From an uncultured bacterium (lineage in GTDB: Bacteria; Bacteroidota; Bacteroidia; Bacteroidales; Bacteroidaceae), in contig CALZTP010000005.1 of assembly GCA_945829115.1 (NCBI GenBank), positions 1-54,527 on the forward strand: DNA of 54,527 nt. Reading direction: 5' to 3'. Shown here one piece after another: positions 43,375 to 51,930 of this stretch. Under the pieces are notes generated by a model. The model ran no database searches, was not told the origin of the DNA, and worked only from the letters and a program-made list of their open reading frames with translations. Position 1 is the stretch's first letter, and the number at the start of each line of letters is the position of its first letter. A program made the translations under genes and the position numbers.

Positions 43375-43950
43375 ATGAAGAAAGGAAAGCTACTTATCTT
43401 TTCTGCTCCAAGCGGAAGCGGAAAATCCACTATAGTTCAATGGCTTATGAAGGAACACCCTGAACTAAACATGCACTTCTCCATCTCGTGCACAACACGT
43501 GCGCCAAGAGGGACGGAGAAACATGGAGTGGAGTATTTTTTCTTAACTCCAGAAGAGTTCAAGGAGAAAATCTCTCGCGAGGAGTTTGTGGAATACGAGG
43601 AGGTATATACAGACAAGTTCTACGGCACGCTGAAATCGCAGGTTACAAAGCAGACGGAAGCGGGCGAGAACGTAGTGTTTGATGTAGACGTCAAGGGTGG
43701 ATGCAACATCAAGGAGATGTATGGGGAGAATGCCCTTAGCATCTTCATCCAGCCACCTTCTGTCGAGGAGCTCCGCCGCCGTCTTGTGGGCAGGAACACC
43801 GATAGTCCAGAGGTTATTGAGCAACGTCTTTCGAAAGCAGAATATGAGCTTACGTTTGCTCCTCGTTTTGACGTTGTCATTGTAAACGACAATCTTCAGG
43901 AGGCACAACAAAACACTCTAACAACAATCCTTGAGTTCTTGAACAAATAA
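43375..43950 (+). CDS. gmk: Guanylate kinase
   Basis: The 191-residue cytoplasmic enzyme phosphorylates GMP to GDP with ATP. The P-loop is SAPSGSGKST (Lys17), followed by the GMP-binding SCTTRAPRGTEKHGVEYFFLT-type segment and DVDVKGGCNIK. Length is normal. It sits in the yicC-gmk-nadD series. Confidence 0.95.
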   Translation: MKKGKLLIFSAPSGSGKSTIVQWLMKEHPELNMHFSISCTTRAPRGTEKHGVEYFFLTPEEFKEKISREEFVEYEEVYTDKFYGTLKSQVTKQTEAGENVVFDVDVKGGCNIKEMYGENALSIFIQPPSVEELRRRLVGRNTDSPEVIEQRLSKAEYELTFAPRFDVVIVNDNLQEAQQNTLTTILEFLNK

Positions 43951-44024
43951 AAGGCACGCTCTAAACGAGGAACCTTGAATTTCTAAATAAATAGGCACAC
44001 TCTATCCGAACAAAAGCAGAAATC

Positions 44025-44639
44025 ATGAGAATAGGACTTTTTGGAGGCACCTTCGACCCACCGCATATTGCTCACATAGCACTGGCGGAAAACATACTGC
44101 AAAATGGGGACATTGATGAGATATGGTTTCTTGTAACTCCACAGAACCCATGGAAGACAAGCAACCAGCTGACTCTCGATGCTCATCGGTTGGAAATGGT
44201 AAAGTTGTGTACTGAAGGACTCAATGGATTGATTGTCAGCGACTACGAATATCATCTTTCAAAACCAACATACTCCTACCAGACTCTTCGAAGTCTACGT
44301 TCCAACTATCCAAATCATTCGTTCTGCCTGCTTGTTGGTGGAGACAATTGGGAAGCCTTCGACCATTGGCGGGAGTATGAAGAAATTCTCCGCCACCATA
44401 AAATAATTGTCTATCCTCGCCCAGGGAGCCGTCTGGTGACATCAGAAGGAGTGGAGGATTTCTATAAGGAGAATCCCTCCGCACCTGGATTCACCACAGT
44501 AGAGGCTCCCCTCTACAATATCAGCAGCACAATGATTCGGGAGAGAATCTTAAAGCATGAAGACACAAGCGAGTTCCTTCCTCGCAAGGTGCAGGAATAT
44601 ATTGAGCATCATCACTTATACGTATCACCGAAAGAATAA
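44025..44639 (+). CDS. nadD: Nicotinate-nucleotide adenylyltransferase
   Basis: The 204-residue enzyme adenylates nicotinate mononucleotide in NAD synthesis. GLFGGTFDPPHIAHIALAE carries the nucleotidyltransferase HxxH (His-Ile-Ala-His), and NISSTMIRERI is the second motif. It is 74 bp after gmk. Only 3 bp separate it from the following phosphoethanolamine-transferase-like gene, which places the envelope genes downstream in the same transcript. Confidence 0.94.
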   Translation: MRIGLFGGTFDPPHIAHIALAENILQNGDIDEIWFLVTPQNPWKTSNQLTLDAHRLEMVKLCTEGLNGLIVSDYEYHLSKPTYSYQTLRSLRSNYPNHSFCLLVGGDNWEAFDHWREYEEILRHHKIIVYPRPGSRLVTSEGVEDFYKENPSAPGFTTVEAPLYNISSTMIRERILKHEDTSEFLPRKVQEYIEHHHLYVSPKE

Positions 44640-44642
44640 TCC

Positions 44643-46481
44643 ATGAAGAGAATAAAGAAATGGCTTGACATCATTGCAGTCCCTATTTCGAAGAATGGGG
44701 AGTTCTTTGTTTTCATGTACATGTTGAGCATGGTGTCTGCAGCATGTACCGTCTTCTACCATTGGAAGCAGGAATTGTATGACTTCTCGTGGTGGGAGGT
44801 AGGACTGTGGCTTTATGTCATTTCCGCACTTTTATCAATCCTGCCTAATGTAATTAGGAAGATTGCAAGAGGAATAATCTATTTCATTGCTTATGGCATC
44901 TCCATTGTAGACGTTTATTGCTTCGTGAAATTCGAATCGCCAATAAACCCATCTATGTTGATGCTGATTTCTGAGACAAACACAAAGGAGGCTACGGAGT
45001 TCTTCTCTGCCTACGTGTCGCCAGAGATTGTTTTCTCAAACGTGGGATGGGTGCTACTCGTGCTCATCTGCCATATTCTTTGGACTATTCATAGAATGCT
45101 GAAGAAGCCAAAGGGGCTCATCATTGCAGAAGGGAAAGTGGAGGAATTTGTAAAGAGGGGACAGCAGGTAGCAGGCATCACTCTTCTCGCTTTTCTCATA
45201 ACAGCATTCTTCCTAAGCAAGAAAAACCTCTCGGAGTTGTATACGCTCATGACCAAGAACACCTTGGGGGAGGTGGAACACAAACTAACGGAGAAAGACT
45301 GCGGGAAACAATTCTTACCTATCTACAGAACGGTTTTCAGCATTTACGCTAACAATCTTGCGGCAAAACAGATAGACATTCTGCATAAGGTATCGAAGGA
45401 GGTGGAGGTAGACAGTTGCTCGTTCACTTCTCCTGAGATTGTACTGATTATTGGTGAGTCATATAACAAATCGCACTCGCAGCTCTATGGCTATCAATAC
45501 CCTACCACCCCACGACAGTTGAAGATGAAGAAAGAGGGATTGCTCGTGGATTTCACAGATGTTGTTACATCATGGAACCTCACCAGCTTTGTCTTTAAGC
45601 ACATGATGTCGACATATGTTGTGGGAGACAAGGGAGACTGGTGCGACTATCCGCTCTTCGCACAAATATTCAGAAAGGCGGGATACCACACCACATTCCT
45701 CACAAACGAGTTCCTTCCAAAGGCAAAGCAGGCTGTTTATGACTTCAGCGGAGGATTCTTCCTCAACGACCCGCAGCTGTCAGCAGAACAGTTCGATGCA
45801 AGGAATAGTGAGCTGCACGTCTTCGACGATGCTTTGATTCATGACTATCTCTCACTGCAGGAAAAAGAGCGGGAAGAGGGAGACACGCTTTGGAACGGCA
45901 GGCTTACAATCTTCCACCTTATCGGGCAACATCAAGACTACAGAATTAGATGTCCGAACTCAAAGAAGCGGTTCACTCCAGACAACTATGCCGACCGTAC
46001 CGACCTAAAACCAAAATGGAAGAAGAATCTCTCCAACTATGACAATGCTACGCTCTACAACGACTCTATCGTAGAGCGTATAACACATCTCTTCAAAGAC
46101 AAGGACGCTATTGCAATCTATGTTCCTGACCACGGAGAGGAGGTGCACTCACGAGAACTGCCGCATTTCTCTGGGAGAATGCATTCCACAAAAATCATTC
46201 AACGCTTGGCACGTGAGGAGTTTGAGATTCCTTTCTGGATATGGACATCTCCTACCTACCAGAAGAATCATCCTGAGATCTGTCAACGCATTCGTCTTGC
46301 AGCCAAGAAGCCGTATATGATTGATGCTCTCTCACATACATTGATGTATCTGGCAGGCATTCATTGCAAGTACTATCGTCCGGAATATGACGTTCTCTCT
46401 CCTGAGTACAATTCGGAAAGACCTCGAATACTGAAAAATCAAACTGATTACGACTTGCTAATGGAAAGGAAACATGAATAA
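44643..46481 (+). CDS. Phosphoethanolamine transferase-like membrane sulfatase-fold protein
   Basis: The 612-residue protein has five membrane helices in the first about 190 residues and a periplasmic alkaline-phosphatase/sulfatase-fold domain (about 255-612). Motifs are IVLIIGESYNKSHSQLYGY, the likely phospho-acceptor Thr314 in SWNLTSFVFKHMMST, and the metal-binding PDHGEEVHSREL. EptA/CptA-type enzymes move phosphoethanolamine from phosphatidylethanolamine to lipid A, core sugars or other glycans; the acceptor is not readable. The following acyltransferase overlaps its stop by 8 bp (46474-46481). Confidence 0.87.
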   Translation: MKRIKKWLDIIAVPISKNGEFFVFMYMLSMVSAACTVFYHWKQELYDFSWWEVGLWLYVISALLSILPNVIRKIARGIIYFIAYGISIVDVYCFVKFESPINPSMLMLISETNTKEATEFFSAYVSPEIVFSNVGWVLLVLICHILWTIHRMLKKPKGLIIAEGKVEEFVKRGQQVAGITLLAFLITAFFLSKKNLSELYTLMTKNTLGEVEHKLTEKDCGKQFLPIYRTVFSIYANNLAAKQIDILHKVSKEVEVDSCSFTSPEIVLIIGESYNKSHSQLYGYQYPTTPRQLKMKKEGLLVDFTDVVTSWNLTSFVFKHMMSTYVVGDKGDWCDYPLFAQIFRKAGYHTTFLTNEFLPKAKQAVYDFSGGFFLNDPQLSAEQFDARNSELHVFDDALIHDYLSLQEKEREEGDTLWNGRLTIFHLIGQHQDYRIRCPNSKKRFTPDNYADRTDLKPKWKKNLSNYDNATLYNDSIVERITHLFKDKDAIAIYVPDHGEEVHSRELPHFSGRMHSTKIIQRLAREEFEIPFWIWTSPTYQKNHPEICQRIRLAAKKPYMIDALSHTLMYLAGIHCKYYRPEYDVLSPEYNSERPRILKNQTDYDLLMERKHE

Positions 46482-47580
46482 AAAAACAATCACGACAATG
46501 ACCATTTCACGCGAACAATCATCTGCTATGCGAGGCATTGCGATTTTAGGAATCGTGCTTCATAACTATCTCCATTGGCTTCGCCCCATGGTGAAAGAGA
46601 ACGAGTATCATTTCTCTCAACACAATGCCGACCGTATGGTCTTTGAACTTGTCTCACCGAACATAGACACTTGGGCGAACATGATCTCTTTCTTCGGCCA
46701 TTACGGAGTTCCAGTATTCGTATTCCTAAGTGCTTATGGCTTAGTGATGAAATACGAGAAGAGCCTAACTCGTAACTCACCATGGTCGTTCTTCTCCTCG
46801 CACTATCGGAAGCTATTCTTTATGATGATAGTGGGATATAGCGCCTTCCTGCTCATCGACAATATCACGCCAGGAGCAAGACACTACACCTTCTGGAACG
46901 TGATAGGACAGTTGGGAATGTTCAGCAACCTCTATGAGAATCCTGATAGGGCAATATGGCCAGGACCATACTGGTACTTCGGACTGATGGTGCAGATATA
47001 TCTCGTCTACCGCCTCTTTTTCTATAAGGGCGAGAAGAGCATGTGGAATATAATTCCGAGGAAATGGGAGAATGGCGTTCTCATTTCTGTGGCTGCTTTC
47101 TTCCTCCTTCTGCAACTGCTCATTCCTCCTATGTCAGAGGCTTTAGAATGGTATAGATATAATATCTTCGGCTCTCTGCCAGTATTCCTGCTCTCAGTGC
47201 TATTTGCAAGGAAGGTGTCGGCGGCAAGAGCTCCATGGAAGATTTCAAAGCCAACACATCTGGCAGTAACCATCATATCATGTGTGCTCACCATTTACTT
47301 TAGCACAATGTTCGTGACATGGATCTTCGTGCCTTTCCTTATATGCATTGGCACATACTGCTTTGTGAAGTGCTTGCCAGAAGTGCTACTAAAGGGCTTC
47401 AGCTGGGTAGGAACAATCTCTGCAGCAATGTTCGTATGCCATCCAATCACCAGAAAGATCATCATCCCTATCTCCCATCGGGGAGACATTCTTACTGGTA
47501 CGCTAATATACCTCATCACAACCATCATGCTCTCAATACTTTTCAAACACCTCATAGAGGCTGTCATGAAACAGAAATAA
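46474..47580 (+). CDS. Acyltransferase 3 family membrane protein (first copy)
   Basis: The 368-residue protein has about ten hydrophobic helices. The first segment, AMRGIAILGIVLHNYLHWL, carries the catalytic-type Arg and His of PF01757. GVPVFVFLSAYGLVMKYE matches the second family block. Such proteins O-acetylate or O-acylate surface sugars from the inner membrane. The gene starts inside the end of the preceding gene, suggesting coupling. Confidence 0.85.
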   Translation: MNKKTITTMTISREQSSAMRGIAILGIVLHNYLHWLRPMVKENEYHFSQHNADRMVFELVSPNIDTWANMISFFGHYGVPVFVFLSAYGLVMKYEKSLTRNSPWSFFSSHYRKLFFMMIVGYSAFLLIDNITPGARHYTFWNVIGQLGMFSNLYENPDRAIWPGPYWYFGLMVQIYLVYRLFFYKGEKSMWNIIPRKWENGVLISVAAFFLLLQLLIPPMSEALEWYRYNIFGSLPVFLLSVLFARKVSAARAPWKISKPTHLAVTIISCVLTIYFSTMFVTWIFVPFLICIGTYCFVKCLPEVLLKGFSWVGTISAAMFVCHPITRKIIIPISHRGDILTGTLIYLITTIMLSILFKHLIEAVMKQK

Positions 47581-47655
47581 CTTGTGGGAGAATATGGCTT
47601 CCTTCTAAAAAGACTCAGCAACCAAGTATTTTTCCAAAAACGTAAACACCTGCTT

Positions 47656-48675
47656 ATGAAAGATATTCAACTGTTCGACATAAGCCGCTTCCGTGCAGAA
47701 CACATGGGATGGGCAATGGTTTTCATCATACTCTTCCACATCCATCTGCCACAGTCAGATCCTTTCTTCGGACTAAGGAGAATGGGAAACATCGGTGTGG
47801 ATATCTTTCTCCTACTCTCGGGAATAGGGCTGTGGTTTTCCTGGACAAAGAATACCATGTCTTCTTCGGACTGTTTTCTAAGAAAATGGGTAGGATTCTA
47901 CTGGAGACGACTGAAAAGAATTTATCCGGCTTGGATTGTTGTCACCTCTTTATATTATATACCCAAATTCTTGTCGAAGGAGATGCACACTTTGAGAGAG
48001 TGGATAGACCTTTTTGGAGACATTCTCATAAACTGGGATTTCTGGCTTCACGATGAACTGACATTCTGGTATGTTCCAGCAATCATGATGCTTTATGTCT
48101 TTGCTCCTCCATACATGGAACTTGTGCGCAGGCATCCTATATACAAATGGTTGGTGGTGATGGCAGTGGTATGGTGTGTCATCGTGCAATATGTCTCTCC
48201 TATTCATCATGCTCTCGGGCATATAGAGATTTTCTGGAGTCGCGTACCGATTTTCTTCCTTGGCATAAACATTGCAGAGGGAATAAAGAAGAAAGATACC
48301 ATTGACGGTAGCGCAATATGGATGATTATACTATTCTTCGTTGTCTCACTTGCTACTTGTGTGTGGTTAGAGCAGATGAGACATGGAAAATTCCCACTGT
48401 TCCTTGAGAGAATGGTTTATATCCCTCTCACAATTTCCACCGTATTCTTGCTTACAAAGGTCATTGCTTACTCTCCCAAATGGCTAAACAGAGCTATGGC
48501 ATGGATTGGGGGAATTTCTTTGGAGATATATCTTGTTCATTATGAGTTCGTGCTCCGACCGCTCTCAAGATATCACCTATCCTACTGGCTCGATTTCATT
48601 TGCGTATCAGCAATAGCTCTTCCACTCGCATGGCTACTGCAGAAAATCCTTGGGAAGATAACCAGACAGAAATAA
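47656..48675 (+). CDS. Acyltransferase 3 family membrane protein (second copy)
   Basis: The protein has 339 residues from the ATG at 47656. A GTG at 47584 would add 24 residues without family character. The pattern is the same PF01757 type: FRAEHMGWAMVFIILFHIHL, then GNIGVDIFLLLSGIGLWFSW. It diverges strongly from the first copy, so it is not a recent duplicate. A second acyl acceptor, or a paired function with the first copy, is possible. Confidence 0.83.
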   Translation: MKDIQLFDISRFRAEHMGWAMVFIILFHIHLPQSDPFFGLRRMGNIGVDIFLLLSGIGLWFSWTKNTMSSSDCFLRKWVGFYWRRLKRIYPAWIVVTSLYYIPKFLSKEMHTLREWIDLFGDILINWDFWLHDELTFWYVPAIMMLYVFAPPYMELVRRHPIYKWLVVMAVVWCVIVQYVSPIHHALGHIEIFWSRVPIFFLGINIAEGIKKKDTIDGSAIWMIILFFVVSLATCVWLEQMRHGKFPLFLERMVYIPLTISTVFLLTKVIAYSPKWLNRAMAWIGGISLEIYLVHYEFVLRPLSRYHLSYWLDFICVSAIALPLAWLLQKILGKITRQK

Positions 48676-48716
48676 CCTCTCTCCTATCTGAAGAACGTTT
48701 TCGTTAAGCCAAATGA

Positions 48717-48746
48717 GCAGAGTTCAAACTTGTTTGAAAACTCTGC
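48717..48746. other. Strong hairpin without T run
   Basis: GCAGAGTT (48717-48724) pairs with AACTCTGC (48739-48746), with CAAAC/GTTTG extending the stem inside. No T run follows on either strand. It may be an mRNA-stability or processing element between the second acyltransferase and the UbiA-family gene. Confidence 0.6.
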
Positions 48747-48826
48747 CATGGCGAGAAAAGGTAGGATGAAATCCAACTAAAACGAGAACACTCCATTTAA
48801 AAACTAATCCTTATCAACATCGAAAA

Positions 48827-49705
48827 ATGAGAAACATCTTCCGACTTACCCGTCCGCAACACTGGATAAAAAACGCCTTTATCTTCATGCCGATATTCTT
48901 TGCGGGAATGATGACAAACCTTGAGCTGCTGACAGAAACGGCATTGGCATTCATGGCTTATAGCTTTGCTGCATCTGCGATATACTGCTACAACGACATC
49001 ATTGACGTTGAAGACGACCGTAAACATTCCATTAAGCGGCTACGACCAATTGCCGCTGGAGTAATCTCTGTGGGATTGGGATATGTGATTATGGTGGTAT
49101 GCCTACTGCTCTCTGCTTCCTTCATCTTATTGGCTGGAGCGAATGCCATAGAATTAGGAATGGTGGTGGCAATCTATTTCCTTATGGATATTGCTTATTG
49201 TAGGCTACTGAAACGGTATGCCATTGTCGATGTGGTGGTGTTATCAATTGGATTCGTGCTGAGAATTCTTGCAGGAAGTGCGGCAACGGGAATCATTCCA
49301 TCTCAATGGCTCGTGCTGATGACGTTCCTCTTAACATTGCTGATGGGCTTTGCAAAGCGTAGGGATGATGTGCTTAGGATGGAGAAGACGGGTGAGGCTC
49401 CAAGGCATAACACTCATCGCTACAACCTCACCTTCATAAATCAAACCATCACGGTTACTGCCTCAGTAACACTTGTATGCTATATAATGTATACAATATC
49501 TCCAGAGGTGACGGCAAGAACACAATTCCCATACCTTTATCTCACCACCATCTTCGTGGTGGTGGGAATTCTTCGATATATGCAGCTGACTACTGTTGAC
49601 GAAAAGAGTGGAGACCCTACAAAGATTATCCTCTCCGACCGATTCCTACAGGCGGTAATAGCATTGTGGGGACTGTTCTATCTCTTTGTGATATACATCT
49701 TTTAA
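48827..49705 (+). CDS. UbiA-family polyprenyl transferase (DPPR synthase-like)
   Basis: The 292-residue protein has about eight membrane helices. The first aspartate-rich motif is NDIIDVEDDRKH (Asn56-Asp60), followed by KRLRPIAAG. The second region is IVDVVVLSIGFVLRILAGSAATG. The N-terminus RLTRPQHWIKNAFIFMPI and this second motif resemble decaprenyl-phosphate phosphoribosyltransferases more than menaquinone MenA. The likely reaction is phosphoribosyl transfer to a polyprenyl phosphate, giving a lipid-linked pentose donor; this is inference. A HAD phosphatase follows, matching the need to dephosphorylate such a product. Confidence 0.8.
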   Translation: MRNIFRLTRPQHWIKNAFIFMPIFFAGMMTNLELLTETALAFMAYSFAASAIYCYNDIIDVEDDRKHSIKRLRPIAAGVISVGLGYVIMVVCLLLSASFILLAGANAIELGMVVAIYFLMDIAYCRLLKRYAIVDVVVLSIGFVLRILAGSAATGIIPSQWLVLMTFLLTLLMGFAKRRDDVLRMEKTGEAPRHNTHRYNLTFINQTITVTASVTLVCYIMYTISPEVTARTQFPYLYLTTIFVVVGILRYMQLTTVDEKSGDPTKIILSDRFLQAVIALWGLFYLFVIYIF

Positions 49706-49790
49706 ATAAAGCGACCTTCTGCAGATACTAAATTTCATTTCTCAAAGATAAAAAGAATAATTTTCTGAGAGGCAATTAATCTCTTCAATT

Positions 49791-50414
49791 ATGGAAAAGA
49801 AGAAAAAAAGAATCATTGTATCCGACTTTGACGGAACTTTAACCACAAAAGACTCGATGTTCGAGATCATTGTCTACAAGCAAGGCTTATTTGGACTGGC
49901 TTTGACAATGATTCGCCTTCTGCCGTGGCTTCTACTGATGATGCTGAAGAGTTATCCAAAACAGAGAACCAAGGAGAGATTGCTATACCGTTGCTTCAAA
50001 AACATGAACGAGAAGGAGTTCCGGGAATTCTGCCATGCCTTTGCTCTTGAGAAGCACGGAATAATTCGAAAAGACCTTTACAATCACCTTATGAAGGAAA
50101 AGGAACAGGGAGCGGAGGTGATTGTGATAACAGCAAGTCCAGAGATATGGGTAAGGGCTTTCCTTCCAAAAGAAATAACGGTCCTCGGCACTTGTCTCAA
50201 CTTTGAAAACGAAACCTTACAGCAGCACTTCTCTGGGAAGAACTGCCGTGGGAAGGAGAAGGTGAACCGTCTGTTTGAATACCTACCAGACATTGAGAAG
50301 AATCGGTCTGATTACTATATCATAGCCTTTGGCGACTCCTCTGGCGATGCTTCACTCATTGACTTTTCTGACGAGGGGCATTGGGTAAGAAAGGGGTTTG
50401 AAATGCACGAATAA
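49791..50414 (+). CDS. HAD superfamily IB phosphatase
   Basis: The 207-residue protein has HAD motif I DFDGTLT (Asp12, Asp14), motif II VIVITASPEIWV, and motif III GDSSGDASLIDFSDEGHWV. A hydrophobic pair of helices (about 30-60) in the cap may sit at the membrane. SerB-like HAD-IB proteins dephosphorylate small phosphoesters. With the UbiA-family gene just upstream (85 bp), the plausible substrate is the phosphoribosyl lipid it makes; this is inference. Confidence 0.82.
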   Translation: MEKKKKRIIVSDFDGTLTTKDSMFEIIVYKQGLFGLALTMIRLLPWLLLMMLKSYPKQRTKERLLYRCFKNMNEKEFREFCHAFALEKHGIIRKDLYNHLMKEKEQGAEVIVITASPEIWVRAFLPKEITVLGTCLNFENETLQQHFSGKNCRGKEKVNRLFEYLPDIEKNRSDYYIIAFGDSSGDASLIDFSDEGHWVRKGFEMHE

Positions 50415-50474
50415 CTGTGTTATTTTTATTATTAAGCAGAAACAAATAGTAACTCATAACTTTAATAATTTTCT

Positions 50475-51686
50475 ATGGAAAGAGAACTGAACATGCAAGA
50501 GGTTTATCGCGCATCATATGTGCTAAAACCAATTATTCGAGAGACATTACTGATTCCGTCCACTAAGGTTCGGGAAGGAACACAGATCTTCATCAAGCCA
50601 GAGAATCTTCAAGTAACAGGATCATTCAAGGTAAGGGGAGCCAGCTACATGGTCTCACAGCTTTCTGATGAAGAGAAGGAACGGGGAGTGATTGCATGCT
50701 CTGCAGGAAATCATGCTCAGGGAGTGGCACTCTCAGCACAGAAATACGGCATTCCAAGCATTATCTGTCTACCAGAAGGAGCACCAATCAGTAAGGTGGA
50801 AGCAACACGAAGCTATGGGGCGGAGATATGCCTCGTTCCTGGTGTTTATGACGATGCGTATAATCGTGCACTGCAGTTGAAAGAGGAGCGAGGAATGACC
50901 TTTGTGCATCCTTTCAACAATCCTTTGGTTATTGCTGGTCAGGGAACCATTGGTGTGGAGATTCTCAATGAGCTTCCAGATGTTGATGTAATCATAGTAC
51001 CTATTGGTGGCGGTGGATTAATTGGCGGAATAGCGTATGTGGCAAAGCAATTGAACCCGAACATAAAGGTTTATGGAGTACAGGCAAAGGGTGCACCCAG
51101 TATGCTGGAGAGCATAGAACATGGACATATAGAACGCCTTTCTGCTGTCAGCACCATTGCCGATGGTATTGCCGTGAAAGAGCCTGGAGACCTCACCTAC
51201 CAGCTCTGCCAGAAGTATGTTGACGGCATCGTCACTGTTTCTGACGATGAGGTGTGTGCTGCTATCCTCCTTCTCCTTGAGCAGCATAAAATGATTGCAG
51301 AGGGTGCTGGTGCTGTTTCTGTTGCTGCCGCCATGTTCTGTAACCTTCCGATTGAAGGAAAGAAGACGGTATGTGTAGTGAGTGGAGGAAATATCGATGT
51401 CACCACTCTGAACCGCATCATAAACAGAGGTCTCCAGAAGGGCGGACGTCTCTGCACATTCTCAATAGAAATTGACGACAAGCCAGGGCAGTTGGTGAAG
51501 ATAAGCACGCTAATCGCAAGTCTTGGTGCTAACATCATCAGTGTGCTTCATGAGCGCACGAACACTTTCATAAACGTCAATTCCTGCGTGCTGAGAGTGA
51601 GCATAGAGACACGAGACCAATACCATATTGATGCTATCAGAAATGCATTGCTTTCTGAAGGCATTCAGATTCTCGGAGAGATGTAG
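50475..51686 (+). CDS. ilvA: Threonine ammonia-lyase with ACT domain
   Basis: The 403-residue PLP enzyme makes 2-oxobutanoate from threonine for isoleucine synthesis. The PLP lysine is Lys52 (GSFKVRGA), and the pocket glycines are in VPIGGGGLIGG. The C-terminal ACT domain (about 325-403; FSIEIDDKPGQLVKISTLI) suggests allosteric control. The length matches the single-ACT form rather than the 514-residue biosynthetic E. coli type. Its final codons (Gly-Glu-Met-stop) are the first part of a 50-bp tandem repeat. Confidence 0.93.
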   Translation: MERELNMQEVYRASYVLKPIIRETLLIPSTKVREGTQIFIKPENLQVTGSFKVRGASYMVSQLSDEEKERGVIACSAGNHAQGVALSAQKYGIPSIICLPEGAPISKVEATRSYGAEICLVPGVYDDAYNRALQLKEERGMTFVHPFNNPLVIAGQGTIGVEILNELPDVDVIIVPIGGGGLIGGIAYVAKQLNPNIKVYGVQAKGAPSMLESIEHGHIERLSAVSTIADGIAVKEPGDLTYQLCQKYVDGIVTVSDDEVCAAILLLLEQHKMIAEGAGAVSVAAAMFCNLPIEGKKTVCVVSGGNIDVTTLNRIINRGLQKGGRLCTFSIEIDDKPGQLVKISTLIASLGANIISVLHERTNTFINVNSCVLRVSIETRDQYHIDAIRNALLSEGIQILGEM

Positions 51687-51790
51687 GCTTTCTGGAATCT
51701 TTCAGAGATGTAAGAATGATTCATGGAGAGATGTGGGCTTTCAGGAATCTTTCAGAGATGTAGGAATGATTCATGGAGAGATGTGGGCTT
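51675..51790. repeat. 50-bp tandem repeat (2.3 copies) overlapping the ilvA stop
   Basis: Copies start at 51675, 51725 and 51775 (partial). They share GGAGAGATGTRGGCTT, where R is A in the first copy, giving the TAG stop of ilvA, and G in the other two. The array ends just before the terminator at 51811. Confidence 0.93.
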
Positions 51791-51810
51791 ACCTCTGCAA
51801 GATACACTTA

Positions 51811-51849
51811 GGGCTGCAAGTAATTATTATAAACTACTTGCAGCCCTTT
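51811..51849 (+). terminator. Terminator after ilvA
   Basis: GGGCTGCAAGTA (51811-51822) pairs perfectly over 12 bases with TACTTGCAGCCC (51835-51846), followed by TTT. It separates ilvA from the convergent argS gene. Confidence 0.8.
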
Positions 51850-51930
51850 GCTGTATATCTCTTTCAAACATGCCGTGGAAAAAAGCCACAGCATAATCGT
51901 TTTCCTTGAAAACTTGCGAATAAAGTTCGG

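Noticed and set aside
51628..51909. 93-codon plus-strand frame after ilvA
   Set aside because: It overlaps the ilvA end in another frame and mostly translates the 50-bp repeat and the terminator.
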